In this document: in pieces, positions 34,577-42,432 of the stretch
Layout: every line of letters begins with the position of its first letter
Numbering within the stretch: position 1 is the stretch's first letter
Assembly: GCA_018883305.1 (NCBI GenBank)
Contig: VEQI01000001.1
Location: 1 to 58,411, forward strand
DNA from: Limnohabitans sp.
GTDB lineage: Bacteria; Pseudomonadota; Gammaproteobacteria; Burkholderiales; Burkholderiaceae_C
DNA: 58,411 nt
Direction of reading: 5' to 3'
The notes under the pieces: model-generated
Database searches by the model: none
Seen by the model: only the letters and a program-made list of their open reading frames with translations
Told to the model about the DNA's origin: nothing
Program-made: the position numbers and the translations under genes

Positions 34577-35550
34577 TGCAACGACGAACCCTGCTGGCCA
34601 GTGCAGTCCTCACGCCTCTGGGGCTGGGGAACGCACACGCCCAGACACCAGCCTATCCCGCCAAGCCCATCAAGCTGCTGAACTCCAGCCCACCCGGCAG
34701 CACCTTCGACACCATTGCGCGCGCGGCTTGCGTTGAAGCAGAGAAGCGCCTGGGGCAACCCATCATCACGGACTATCGCTCCGGTGCTGGTGGCACGCCT
34801 GCTTTTGTGGCCGCCAAGCGTGCCGCACCAGATGGCTATACCCTGGTGGTGCTGTCGTTGAGCACGATTCGCCAACCCATTCAACAAGACGTTGGCTATG
34901 AAAGTGTGCAAGACTTCACCTGGATTGCCTCACTGGCGGAAATCAACTTTGGGGTGATCGTTCCGGCTGACTCACCGTTCAAGAGTTGGAAAGACTTGCT
35001 CGCCTTCGCCAAGGCTGACCCCAAGAAAGTCACCTATGGCTGTCCTTCGGGCTTGGGCAACAGCGCCCACATCTTCGGTTCTGAAATCGGTGCGCGCGAA
35101 GGACTGGACTGGCTGCCCGTGCCGTTTCGTGCCAGCAATGACTGCATGACGGCACTGCTGGGTGGACAACTCACTTTTGCCATCGACACCCTGATCAGCG
35201 CTGCACCGCAGGTGAAAGCCGGCAAGGTGCGTGCCCTGGCCTTGGCCACCTCCCAACGCTCCAGACTGTGGCCCGATGTACCCACCATCAAGGAGCTGGG
35301 CTATGACATCACCATCGAGAGCCCGGTGGGCATTGGTGGACCCGCTGATATGCCAGCGCCCGTGGTGCAAGCACTGCAGGAAGCCTTTCGTTTTGCAGCA
35401 GAGCGTCCGGCCTTCATTCAACTGTTGGAAAACGGCGCCCTGCGCCCCTGGTTCATGCCTGCCACGGAGTTCCAGAGTTTTGCGCTTCGAGCCGAGCGCG
35501 AACAACGTGCGCTGATGACCAAGTACGGCTTTGCCAAAAAACCCGGCTGA
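34576..35550 (+). CDS. Bug/TctC-family receptor, Rieske-associated subfamily, copy 2 (altered ligand loop)
   Basis: 324 residues. The start ATG shares a base with the oxygenase stop, so expression is coupled. An N-terminal RR followed by TLLASAVL suggests Tat or Sec export, cleaving near AHAQTP. The first ligand loop reads SSPPGSTFD where the family usually has AGGxxD, and the second is AAPDGYTL. Shared subfamily strings EAEKRLG, GLGNSAH and TALLGG with DTLI are present. The change in the first loop suggests a ligand different from copies 1 and 3. It is followed by an SDR after 16 bases. Confidence 0.9.
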   Translation: MQRRTLLASAVLTPLGLGNAHAQTPAYPAKPIKLLNSSPPGSTFDTIARAACVEAEKRLGQPIITDYRSGAGGTPAFVAAKRAAPDGYTLVVLSLSTIRQPIQQDVGYESVQDFTWIASLAEINFGVIVPADSPFKSWKDLLAFAKADPKKVTYGCPSGLGNSAHIFGSEIGAREGLDWLPVPFRASNDCMTALLGGQLTFAIDTLISAAPQVKAGKVRALALATSQRSRLWPDVPTIKELGYDITIESPVGIGGPADMPAPVVQALQEAFRFAAERPAFIQLLENGALRPWFMPATEFQSFALRAEREQRALMTKYGFAKKPG

Positions 35551-35566
35551 CCCATTAGGAGCGCGC

Positions 35567-36406
35567 ATGCCATCCCACCCCTCCTCAATCACGCCCGCCA
35601 TGTCGGATATGTCCTACCGCGGCCTGCTGTCACTGCAGGGTCGTGTCTTTGTGGTGCTCGGTGCCGGTCAAGGCATTGGCGAACAGGTGAGCCACGCGTT
35701 GTCCGAATGTGGCGCCACGGTGGTCTGTGTCGATTCAGATCCTTGGCGGGCACAAGCAGTCGCAGAGACGGTTCATGGGATTCCCGTGTCCGCCGATATC
35801 ACCCAGGCCAGCGACATGGAGCGGGTGTTTCAGACGGCCAGCGCCTTGCCTGCCAGCGGGCCGCTGGGCCTGGTGGATGTGGTGGGCATGGTGATCCCCA
35901 ATGACCTGACCCATGGCACCGAGTCTGGGTGGTCGCGTCAATTTCAGTTGGTCCTCGACCACGCCTGGCTGGCCATGCGCGTGGGAGCGCGTGCCATGCA
36001 GGGTCGTGGCGGATCCATGGTGTTCATTGGCTCGATTGCCGGCACGGTGGTACGCAGTGGTGCTGCACTGGCGTATGCCAGCGCCAAAGCGGCTCTTCAC
36101 CACCTGGTCAAGGGTGTGGCGCAAGATCTGGCTCCGCAAGGCATACGAGTCAATGCCGTTGCACCGGGGCTCACACGCACGCCCCGGTTGGTGGCCTCCA
36201 ATCCAGACAGTTTCTGGACCACTGAGGCCGCACGCATCCCGCTGCGGCGTGTAGGCATGCCTTCAGACATTGCAGCCGCCGTGCTGTTTCTCTCTTCTCC
36301 GCTGGCAGACTTTGTCACCGGACAAATTCTTGCCGTGGATGGCGGGTCTTCACTGGCCTCCGGCGGTGGGTTCAATCTGGCGGCATCTGGACCAGCCCCG
36401 ACTTGA
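35567..36406 (+). CDS. short-chain dehydrogenase/reductase downstream of oxygenase 2
   Basis: 279 residues from ATG 35567, which has AGGAG six bases before it; the longer frame overlaps the receptor gene. Cofactor motif GAGQGIG (with Leu in place of the first Thr), catalytic Ser in FIGSIAGTV and YASAK with Tyr and Lys. RVNAVAPGLTRTPRLV and VDGGSS follow. The canonical NNAG is replaced by DVVGM. It completes an oxygenase/receptor/SDR operon (33305-36406) and ends 8 bases before the convergent oxygenase 3. It probably oxidises the hydroxylated product of oxygenase 2. Confidence 0.88.
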   Translation: MPSHPSSITPAMSDMSYRGLLSLQGRVFVVLGAGQGIGEQVSHALSECGATVVCVDSDPWRAQAVAETVHGIPVSADITQASDMERVFQTASALPASGPLGLVDVVGMVIPNDLTHGTESGWSRQFQLVLDHAWLAMRVGARAMQGRGGSMVFIGSIAGTVVRSGAALAYASAKAALHHLVKGVAQDLAPQGIRVNAVAPGLTRTPRLVASNPDSFWTTEAARIPLRRVGMPSDIAAAVLFLSSPLADFVTGQILAVDGGSSLASGGGFNLAASGPAPT

Positions 36407-36414
36407 CCCCCTCC

Positions 36415-37659
36415 TCAGGACTCGACCGTCTCACTCAGCACATACTCGGACCACACGTCAGTGGCATCCACATCCCGACCAAGTGACTCGCCCTGGGACT
36501 GGTGCTTGGCCAGGGCATCCAGCAGAACCCGCCGCCCCTCCACCACAGCTCGATCCACCGGCCCCAGCTGTTCCTGGGAGCGGTCATAGTCAGCCTGACT
36601 CTCCAAGACGTAGTTGTCCTCGGCCAACAAGGTGAGGGTCGGCACATCCTCAACAAAGCCGGAGAAACTCTCTCCTCGTGCCATGGCCCCGCGGTCCTGA
36701 TTCCATCGGGTCTGGGCAGAACGATCCGGACCAGCTCGCAAGTTGTTGAACAGGTCGTCACGGTCCTTCACTCGTCCCAGGTTGGTCATGCCAAAGCCGG
36801 TTGATTTGAGGGGGCCGTGACGATTGAAGACCACTGACCACAGCAATGTGGTGTGGTCGTCGATGGGCACGCTGATTTTCAAAGCTTTGTCTTCCAGCGG
36901 GTCTGGACTCACCGAGTGGAACTGAACACATGGCATCACAAAATGCCCGGTGGTTTGCTTGCGCGCATCGCGATTGATGTGCATGAAGCCATAAGGCTTG
37001 CGCTCCACCAGCATCTCTGGATAGTCATATTGCATGCCGGTGTCGGTTCGACGACCTTCCTTGGAAAAATAGTTGTCGCCACGAAACGGCATCTGGCGAT
37101 TGGCATCGTGATGCAGGATTTGCGAGTGGAAGACATCCCACAGCGTTTCCAGAGGGCGCAGCCAATTGCAATGCACAATGGCCGTGGCCGTGATGACCTG
37201 ATCATCCGGCAGTGTGGTGAATGCCAGTTCGCGAAACGGTGGCGGCGTGCCCTTGCCCAGCCAGGTCCAGACCATGTCTTGCCGAACCTGCACCGGATGT
37301 GAACGAGACTTGAGACGCTCCAGCGGAAAATGTTCCGGATGCGTGGGTGCTTCCGTCACCAGACCGGCCGCCGAGATTTTCCAGCCGTGATAGATACAAC
37401 GCAGCCCATGGGACTCGTTACGCGCCAGTGCCATGGACGCCGCACGATGGGGGCAGGCCTCATCCATCAGGCCAATCTCGCCCTCAGGCGAACGAAAGGC
37501 CACCAGGGGCTGGCCCAAAATGGTGAGCCGATGCGGTGGCGCTCCGGCGATAAGCTGCGAGGTGCGAATGACCGGGATCCAGTATTCCCGCATCAGCTGG
37601 CCCATGGGCGCATCCCCGGTACATTGGGTGATCAAACGGCTTTTTTCGCGATCCAGCAT
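36415..37659 (-). CDS. Rieske non-haem iron oxygenase, alpha subunit 3
   Basis: 414 residues from ATG 37659. Rieske ligands are Cys69, His71, Cys88 and His91 (ACPH and CIYHGW). Catalytic residues Asn165, Glu171, Asp175, His178 and His183 fall in ETLWDVFHSQILHH, and NQDRGAM supplies the probable third iron ligand. It is more divergent from copies 1 and 2, with CPH in place of CLH and a different C terminus, so another substrate is likely. It is last in a minus-strand operon after an NTF2-like protein and a Bug receptor (gap about 40). No own reductase. Confidence 0.91.
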   Translation of the reverse strand: MLDREKSRLITQCTGDAPMGQLMREYWIPVIRTSQLIAGAPPHRLTILGQPLVAFRSPEGEIGLMDEACPHRAASMALARNESHGLRCIYHGWKISAAGLVTEAPTHPEHFPLERLKSRSHPVQVRQDMVWTWLGKGTPPPFRELAFTTLPDDQVITATAIVHCNWLRPLETLWDVFHSQILHHDANRQMPFRGDNYFSKEGRRTDTGMQYDYPEMLVERKPYGFMHINRDARKQTTGHFVMPCVQFHSVSPDPLEDKALKISVPIDDHTTLLWSVVFNRHGPLKSTGFGMTNLGRVKDRDDLFNNLRAGPDRSAQTRWNQDRGAMARGESFSGFVEDVPTLTLLAEDNYVLESQADYDRSQEQLGPVDRAVVEGRRVLLDALAKHQSQGESLGRDVDATDVWSEYVLSETVES

Positions 37660-37699
37660 AAAGGCTCCCCGAGCTGTTGACGTTGATAACCAGCGCGGC

Positions 37700-38698
37700 T
37701 CAGCGCTTCTTGGCAAATCCGTAGCGCGTGAGCAGCTCGCGCTGATCAATGTTGGACTGAGCCACAAATTTGCGGTAATCCTCGGTGGACATGTAACGTG
37801 GTCGCTGGTCCACCTTGTCGAGGGCGGCGATCACACTGGGCTGCTCCAGCGAAAACTTGAAGGCATCATGCAATACGCGCACCACTTCAGGCGACATGCC
37901 CGCGGGTCCGCCCAGGCCGGTAGGGCTGTCAATGATGATGGCGTAACCCAGGTCACGCATGGTGGGCACATCGGGGAAGCTTTTCATCCGATGCTCGGAG
38001 GCCACCGCCAGATAGCGTGCCTTTCCGGCGCGCACACTGGCACTGGTGCCAATCACCGTATCCACCGAAAAGCTCACATGCCCCCCCAGCAACGCAGTGA
38101 CACTCTCCGCACTGCCTTTGTACGGCACAGCTTGCCACGCCACTTTTTCACGCGCGGCCACTTCCTCCATGAACAGGTGGGCGCTTTGCCCCAGGCCAGG
38201 CGGCGCTGCGTACGACACCTTCTGCTGGTTGGCGCGGCCCCAGGCCAGCAGATCAGCCCAGGTCTTGAAAGGCGCATCGGCTTGCACCGTGACCGCAAAG
38301 ACGTTGTCCACCATGTTGATGATGTAAGTGAAGTCTTTCATCGGGTCATAGATGGCGTCCTCCATCACGGGCTGTCGCCAAAGCGCCGTGTTGACGGCGC
38401 CAATCGTGTGCCCGTCTGGCGTAGCACTGCGAATGCCCAGAAACGATGTCACGCCTGCTGCGCCGGGGCGGTTCTCGATCACCACGTTCTGGCCCAGCTT
38501 TTTTTCGGCCTCCAATGCCGCCACCCGCATGAAGATGTCCGTAAAACCGCCTGCGGGATAACCCACAATCAATTTGATCGGGCGTGAAGGGAAGGTGGAC
38601 TGCGCCAGGACGGATGGCGCAGCCAGCCAACCCGTGCTGGCCCCTGCGGTGGCCAGCACTTGTCGCCGTGACCATCGCCGTTGAAGCTCGTGACTCAT
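37700..38698 (-). CDS. Bug/TctC-family receptor, Rieske-associated subfamily, copy 3
   Basis: 332 residues from ATG 38698, which has AGGAGG upstream. The N terminus holds WSRRQVLATAG, a twin-arginine-like signal, cleaved near VLAQSTFP. The first ligand loop is GYPAGGFTD and the second ATPDGHTI (His as in copy 1). It shares long near-identical segments with copy 1 at 27649, such as DFTYI(L/I)NMVDN, PFKTWADLLA and the PPGLGQSAH and SVDTVI regions. Copies 1 and 3 are probably the product of a duplication inside the island. Middle gene between the NTF2-like protein and oxygenase 3. Confidence 0.91.
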   Translation of the reverse strand: MSHELQRRWSRRQVLATAGASTGWLAAPSVLAQSTFPSRPIKLIVGYPAGGFTDIFMRVAALEAEKKLGQNVVIENRPGAAGVTSFLGIRSATPDGHTIGAVNTALWRQPVMEDAIYDPMKDFTYIINMVDNVFAVTVQADAPFKTWADLLAWGRANQQKVSYAAPPGLGQSAHLFMEEVAAREKVAWQAVPYKGSAESVTALLGGHVSFSVDTVIGTSASVRAGKARYLAVASEHRMKSFPDVPTMRDLGYAIIIDSPTGLGGPAGMSPEVVRVLHDAFKFSLEQPSVIAALDKVDQRPRYMSTEDYRKFVAQSNIDQRELLTRYGFAKKR

Positions 38699-38744
38699 CG
38701 CTGATTCCTCCTGGGATTTGCATCGTTGGCCTGGAAACACCGCA

Positions 38745-39320
38745 TCATGTGAGATCGATGCCCATACTGCGCCGCTCGCGAAAAATGAAGTCATCCTGGT
38801 TACGTTGCCCCACCAGCGCCCCAGGACGGTTGGGCGCCACGTTGGGCACTTCGGTGATTTGCTTCCAGTCCTGCACCAGGGTGCGTCGCCAGACGCGCCA
38901 CGTGCCATCCCGCCGCTGCACCCGGTCGATGTAGCGCGAACGCGAGTGAAGATCGACATAACTGTCCTGGGCAAACTTGGCATCCGTGAGTTGCGCCAGA
39001 CTATTCCCCGCGCCAGGCGCGTAGCGCTGCACAATCGTCATGTAGGTTTCCACCAGCGCGTTGTCGTCGTCCGCATAATCAATCAACACATTGGTGGCTT
39101 GATGCATGGAGAAAGTGATGACCCGATGGCGTTCACGAATCCACTCGATCAGACCGGCGACGTCACCGCGATAAGGCCCATGGTCGTCATAGGCATCGGG
39201 ATGGAACAAAGCTGGCATGGCGTCAAAATCCAGCCGATCGGCCGCACGACACCAACGGAACACCAGGTCTTGAATGGCAAGCGTGTCGGCCACACGCGAC
39301 GGTGAGGAAGGATTCATCAT
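38745..39320 (-). CDS. NTF2-like / SnoaL-like protein of the Rieske island
   Basis: 191 residues from ATG 39320 (39317 possible). The segment RVADTLAIQDLVFRWCRAADRLDFDAMPALFHPDAYDDHGPYRG is typical of SnoaL-type NTF2-fold proteins, which are small dehydratase, isomerase or hydroxylase-like enzymes. Beta subunits of two-component aromatic dioxygenases share the same fold. Because it is co-transcribed with a receptor and oxygenase 3, it could act on the oxygenase product, or play a beta-subunit-like part although phthalate-type alpha subunits normally work alone. First gene of the minus operon 39320-36415, with box copy 3 about 120-135 bases upstream of its start. Confidence 0.8.
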   Translation of the reverse strand: MMNPSSPSRVADTLAIQDLVFRWCRAADRLDFDAMPALFHPDAYDDHGPYRGDVAGLIEWIRERHRVITFSMHQATNVLIDYADDDNALVETYMTIVQRYAPGAGNSLAQLTDAKFAQDSYVDLHSRSRYIDRVQRRDGTWRVWRRTLVQDWKQITEVPNVAPNRPGALVGQRNQDDFIFRERRSMGIDLT

Positions 39321-39440
39321 CAGATCAGGACAGGGTGACGCCACACAGCCGACCCGACGACGGTGCATCACACGTCCGCTTGGGCCTGCCTACGATGCAG
39401 CGCAGTATCGGCCGCCCGTGACGAAGTCGCGGCGAAATTT

Positions 39441-39464
39441 ATGAATGGCACTATCGCAAAAAGT
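39441..39464. promoter_or_regulatory. Rieske-island box, copy 3
   Basis: ATGAATGGCACTATCGCAAAAAG aligns with copy 1 over ATGGC.(C)(C/T)ATCGCAAA; its core is AATGGCACTATC (39444-39455). It lies in the promoter region of the minus-strand operon starting at 39320. Here the box orientation relative to its operon is opposite to that in copies 1 and 2, which a dyad site would permit. Alignment by eye. Confidence 0.5.
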
Positions 39465-39490
39465 TGGATCAGTGCCAGCACTCAGCCGCC

Positions 39491-40474
39491 CTACTGCCCC
39501 GCCTTGATGTTGTTCTCGCGAACCACTTTGCCCCAACGGGTCACTTCGCTACGGACAAACTGACCAAACTCCTCCGGACTGGAGGCGGAGACCTGCACAC
39601 CCATTTCGACCAGACGCTCTTGCACGGCGGGCAGTTTCAGGACCTTCGCCATTTCAGCGTTCATCTTGTTCACGATACCTGCCGGCACACCGGCGGGCGC
39701 CAACATGCCCCACCAGGCCTGCGCCTCAAATCCCGGCAAGCCTTGCTCAGCCAAGGTGGGGACATCGGGCAGTTGTGCCATGCGCTTGGGCGACGTCACG
39801 GCCAGCGCACGCAAACGCCCTGAGGCCAGGTGCGGCGCCCACAAGGCATAAGTGGCCAGTGTCACGGGCACATGTCCGGCAACGCCGTCGGTGGAGAGCG
39901 GACCGCCGCCCTTGTAGGGGATGTGTGTCCAATCCACCTTGAGCTGGTTGCCCATGGCTGTCATGGCCAGATGCGCCAGACTGCCCGAACCGATGGTGCC
40001 GTAACTGATCGAACCCGGCTTGCTGCGCGCGGCCTGGAGCAGTTCGGTAAAAGTTTTGTGCGGTGTGCTGGCATGGGCAGTTAACACCATGGCCCCAGTG
40101 CCGATGAGCATCACGGGCGCCAAGTCCTTGAGCGTGTCAAACGGCATGTTGGGGATCAGGCTGGGGTTGACGCCGTGGGTGTCAAACACCATCACCCAGG
40201 TGTTGCCGTCCGGGGCCGCCTTGGCCACCAAGCCCGTGCCAATGGCACCAGAGGCCCCCACCCGGTTGTCGATAACGACGGGTTGCCCCAAGGCCTGTTG
40301 CATGTGGGGTTGCAGCAGACGTGAGATCTGATCCACGGTTCCGCCGGTGGGAAAGGGCACGATCCACTTGATGGGCTGGCTGGGCCAGGCCGCGGACTGG
40401 GCGCAGACCATCACGGGCCAAACAGCCCCCAACAAGGACAAAAGAGCAATTCGTCTGAACCAGCAACGCAACAT
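39491..40474 (-). CDS. Bug/TctC-family receptor
   Basis: 327 residues from ATG 40474, which has AGGAG at the right distance; the earlier ATG at 40498 lacks one. The signal peptide ends near MVCAQSAAWP. The ligand loops are PFPTGGTVD and AAPDGNTW (Asn in place of Tyr), HIPYKGGGPLSTDGVAG marks the second domain. Standing between the Rieske island and the core-like region with no enzyme partner, it may belong to either or be a single gene. It lacks the EAEK(K/R)LG string of the three island receptors, so it is not of that subfamily. Confidence 0.9.
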   Translation of the reverse strand: MLRCWFRRIALLSLLGAVWPVMVCAQSAAWPSQPIKWIVPFPTGGTVDQISRLLQPHMQQALGQPVVIDNRVGASGAIGTGLVAKAAPDGNTWVMVFDTHGVNPSLIPNMPFDTLKDLAPVMLIGTGAMVLTAHASTPHKTFTELLQAARSKPGSISYGTIGSGSLAHLAMTAMGNQLKVDWTHIPYKGGGPLSTDGVAGHVPVTLATYALWAPHLASGRLRALAVTSPKRMAQLPDVPTLAEQGLPGFEAQAWWGMLAPAGVPAGIVNKMNAEMAKVLKLPAVQERLVEMGVQVSASSPEEFGQFVRSEVTRWGKVVRENNIKAGQ

Positions 40475-40646
40475 GGAGCAACTCCTGAGCAAGGCCATGA
40501 ATGCGTCGATGCTACGAAGCTTGCCGCCAATCTGGCATCGGGTGAATCCCTGTTCAGGGTGATGCGGGCCAGAGCGAGGTAAGCTCTGGCCATGGATGAC
40601 ACCCCCTTCACCGCTGTCCGCTGCGCCCACCCGTTGGAGGAACTTG

Positions 40647-41048
40647 ATGCCTGATGAGGCCTTGCCTTTGATCGACGCCCAGAAACTCCGTCACCAGGCT
40701 GACCTGGCGCCACCCGAACAGTGCGTCTGCGTTCTGAAAGTGTGCCAGGGATGGGAAAGTGTCAGCGAAGACCGCTGGCCTGCCGCGCACATGCACCTCT
40801 TGGGAACGCTGCGACAGCCCTTGCCCGAAGGCCAGACGGAACCCACCTTTGAGGAGTTCCATCCGCAAGGCACGCGCTATGAATCACCTCTGGCGCCCAT
40901 TGCTCTGGCGTATTTTCCATTCAATCGTTGTGACGTGCACACATGCAGCCGGTGTGGATGTACCGCGTTGAAATACACGGAATATGGTGGCTATTATGTG
41001 GATCATCGCGTGCGGTTGGTGAGGTCGGGCTTGATCGTGGAAGGCTGA
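40647..41048 (+). CDS. hypothetical protein with a Cys-rich zinc-ribbon-like cluster
   Basis: 133 residues from ATG 40647, which has GGAGG six bases upstream; the longer frame to 40596 lacks one. The middle is rich in Pro and Glu, and the C-terminal part holds Cys95, Cys100, Cys103 and Cys105 (CDVHTCSRCGC) with His98 and His119 nearby. This could bind zinc. I do not recognise a named family. It lies upstream of arfB in the same direction with about 40 bases between, so they may be co-transcribed. Confidence 0.75.
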   Translation: MPDEALPLIDAQKLRHQADLAPPEQCVCVLKVCQGWESVSEDRWPAAHMHLLGTLRQPLPEGQTEPTFEEFHPQGTRYESPLAPIALAYFPFNRCDVHTCSRCGCTALKYTEYGGYYVDHRVRLVRSGLIVEG

Positions 41049-41087
41049 CACCGTCGCTGCGTGGCGCCACCTCCCACCTCCTTGACC

Positions 41088-41489
41088 ATGAACCGCCTGC
41101 GCATCATCCCCACAGAAGTGGATCTCACGGCCATCCGTGCGCAAGGTCCGGGTGGGCAAAACGTGAACAAGGTGTCCAGCGCCATCCAGCTACGCTTTGA
41201 CGTGCGCACCTCCAGCCTGCCCGAGGACATCAAGCAACGCTGGTTGCAAGCCACTGACAACCGGCTCACGCCGGAAGGTGTACTGCTCATCAAGGCCCAG
41301 CGTTACCGCACGCAAGAAGCCAATCGGCAAGACGCCTGGGCGCGCCTGCATGAATTGCTGGCTCGATTTGAGCGCGCGCCCACGCCTCGCAAGCCCACCC
41401 GGCCCACGCGGGGCTCAGTGCAGCGGCGGCTAGAAAGCAAGCGGCTGCACAGCCACCTGAAAGCCCGTCGACGGCCTTCAGACGACTGA
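41088..41489 (+). CDS. arfB: alternative ribosome-rescue factor ArfB (YaeJ)
   Basis: 133 residues. It carries the RF-1-like domain with the GPGGQNVNK motif, whose GGQ is catalytic in peptidyl-tRNA hydrolysis, and FDVRTSSLPEDIKQRWL. The C-terminal tail is rich in Arg and Lys (RGSVQRRLESKRLHSHLKARRR), the part that enters an empty mRNA channel. It rescues ribosomes stalled at the 3' end of broken messages. The ATG at 41088 is chosen because the nine residues before it are not part of the domain. A housekeeping gene, so the catabolic clusters end near here. Confidence 0.93.
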   Translation: MNRLRIIPTEVDLTAIRAQGPGGQNVNKVSSAIQLRFDVRTSSLPEDIKQRWLQATDNRLTPEGVLLIKAQRYRTQEANRQDAWARLHELLARFERAPTPRKPTRPTRGSVQRRLESKRLHSHLKARRRPSDD

Positions 41490-41537
41490 ACCAGCCTCAG
41501 GAATACCCTGTCGCCATCGATGAAAAGTAAAAAATGA

Positions 41538-41566
41538 TTTACTCTGCTCACCGATTACACTATAAA
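41538..41566 (+). promoter_or_regulatory. sigma-70-like promoter for the gene at 41599
   Basis: TTTACT (41538-41543) and TATAAA (41561-41566) are separated by 17 bases in an AT-rich stretch unlike the surrounding DNA, with the predicted start near 41573 and the ATG at 41599. The -35 element matches four of six consensus bases and the -10 element five. Confidence 0.5.
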
Positions 41567-41598
41567 GCACTATCTCTTAATTGGTATTGACGCGTTAG

Positions 41599-42423
41599 AT
41601 GGACGATCTACTCAAGAAATATGGGGGGCTACCCAACCTCAGAAAGCACCTCAAGCTTTTTCATGAAAAGGTGTGCGAGGAAAAGGGTGTGAAGCACTAT
41701 TTCTTTGGCATCCAGCCAGACCTGCTGATTGCAGACCAGGTGAACTTCCGCTCCCTGCTGATGCGCAAGCTCGATCACTTCTACCGCGAGACCCCGCCAC
41801 AGACCGCTCAGCCCACCATTCGCGTCAAACCCGCTGTCTTCGAAGACGTTCGAAAATTGCTGGAGCGTCAGCTCAAGCTCATGGGCGTGAACTGGCGTGA
41901 AATCCCCCGCATGGCTTGTCATATCCTGCCGGTATTGGAAGAAACTCGCGCCCGTGCAGCTGACTTGACCAAAACCTCGGTCACCAGCGACCTGATCAAC
42001 CTGGAATCGATTGACGCCCTGTTGAAGTCGAAAAGCATCAACACCAAGATGCTTGCCAATGGAGAAATGCACATTCTCAAGAGTGACGGCATTGCCTACC
42101 CCTTCTTCCTGCAACTCAAGCCGGCGGAGAAACAAATCGTCCTGGTTGGTCGTGGCTACGCGTTCCAAAGCGTGACGGATGCCGAGCTGGCCGCCATTCA
42201 GGATGGGCTCTCCAAACGTTGGACCTTCATGCCCTTTCAGATCAAACGTGACGGCGAAGGCCGCTTCATCGAAACCCAGCATGTGGCTGATTACTCGGGT
42301 GGCGAGTTGCCCACCCGCCTGTTCTTCACCTTGATCAAAGAGTTTTCCTGGCGCTTTGACGAAGTCATGAAGCAGGACAAAGATGACCGATTGATCAACC
42401 TGGTGGCCGACAAGGCGGCCTGA
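41599..42423 (+). CDS. two-domain protein with a globin-like N-terminal half lacking the proximal His
   Basis: 274 residues, no signal peptide. Residues 3-122 read like a group I truncated haemoglobin: KKYGGLPNLRKHLKLFHEKV, GVKHYFFGIQPDLLIADQVNF and VFEDVRKLLERQLKLMGVNWREIP. The proximal position (TAH in group I globins) appears as TAQ, with Gln71 where His is expected, so haem binding may be lost or altered. Residues 130-274 form a separate domain with WTFMPFQIKRDGEGRF and DYSGGELPTRLFFTLI, faintly YbjN-like. I do not recognise a named family for the whole chain. It lies after a probable promoter at 41538 and 9 bases before the next gene. The globin call is by eye. Confidence 0.6.
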   Translation: MDDLLKKYGGLPNLRKHLKLFHEKVCEEKGVKHYFFGIQPDLLIADQVNFRSLLMRKLDHFYRETPPQTAQPTIRVKPAVFEDVRKLLERQLKLMGVNWREIPRMACHILPVLEETRARAADLTKTSVTSDLINLESIDALLKSKSINTKMLANGEMHILKSDGIAYPFFLQLKPAEKQIVLVGRGYAFQSVTDAELAAIQDGLSKRWTFMPFQIKRDGEGRFIETQHVADYSGGELPTRLFFTLIKEFSWRFDEVMKQDKDDRLINLVADKAA

Positions 42424-42432
42424 GAGACACCG

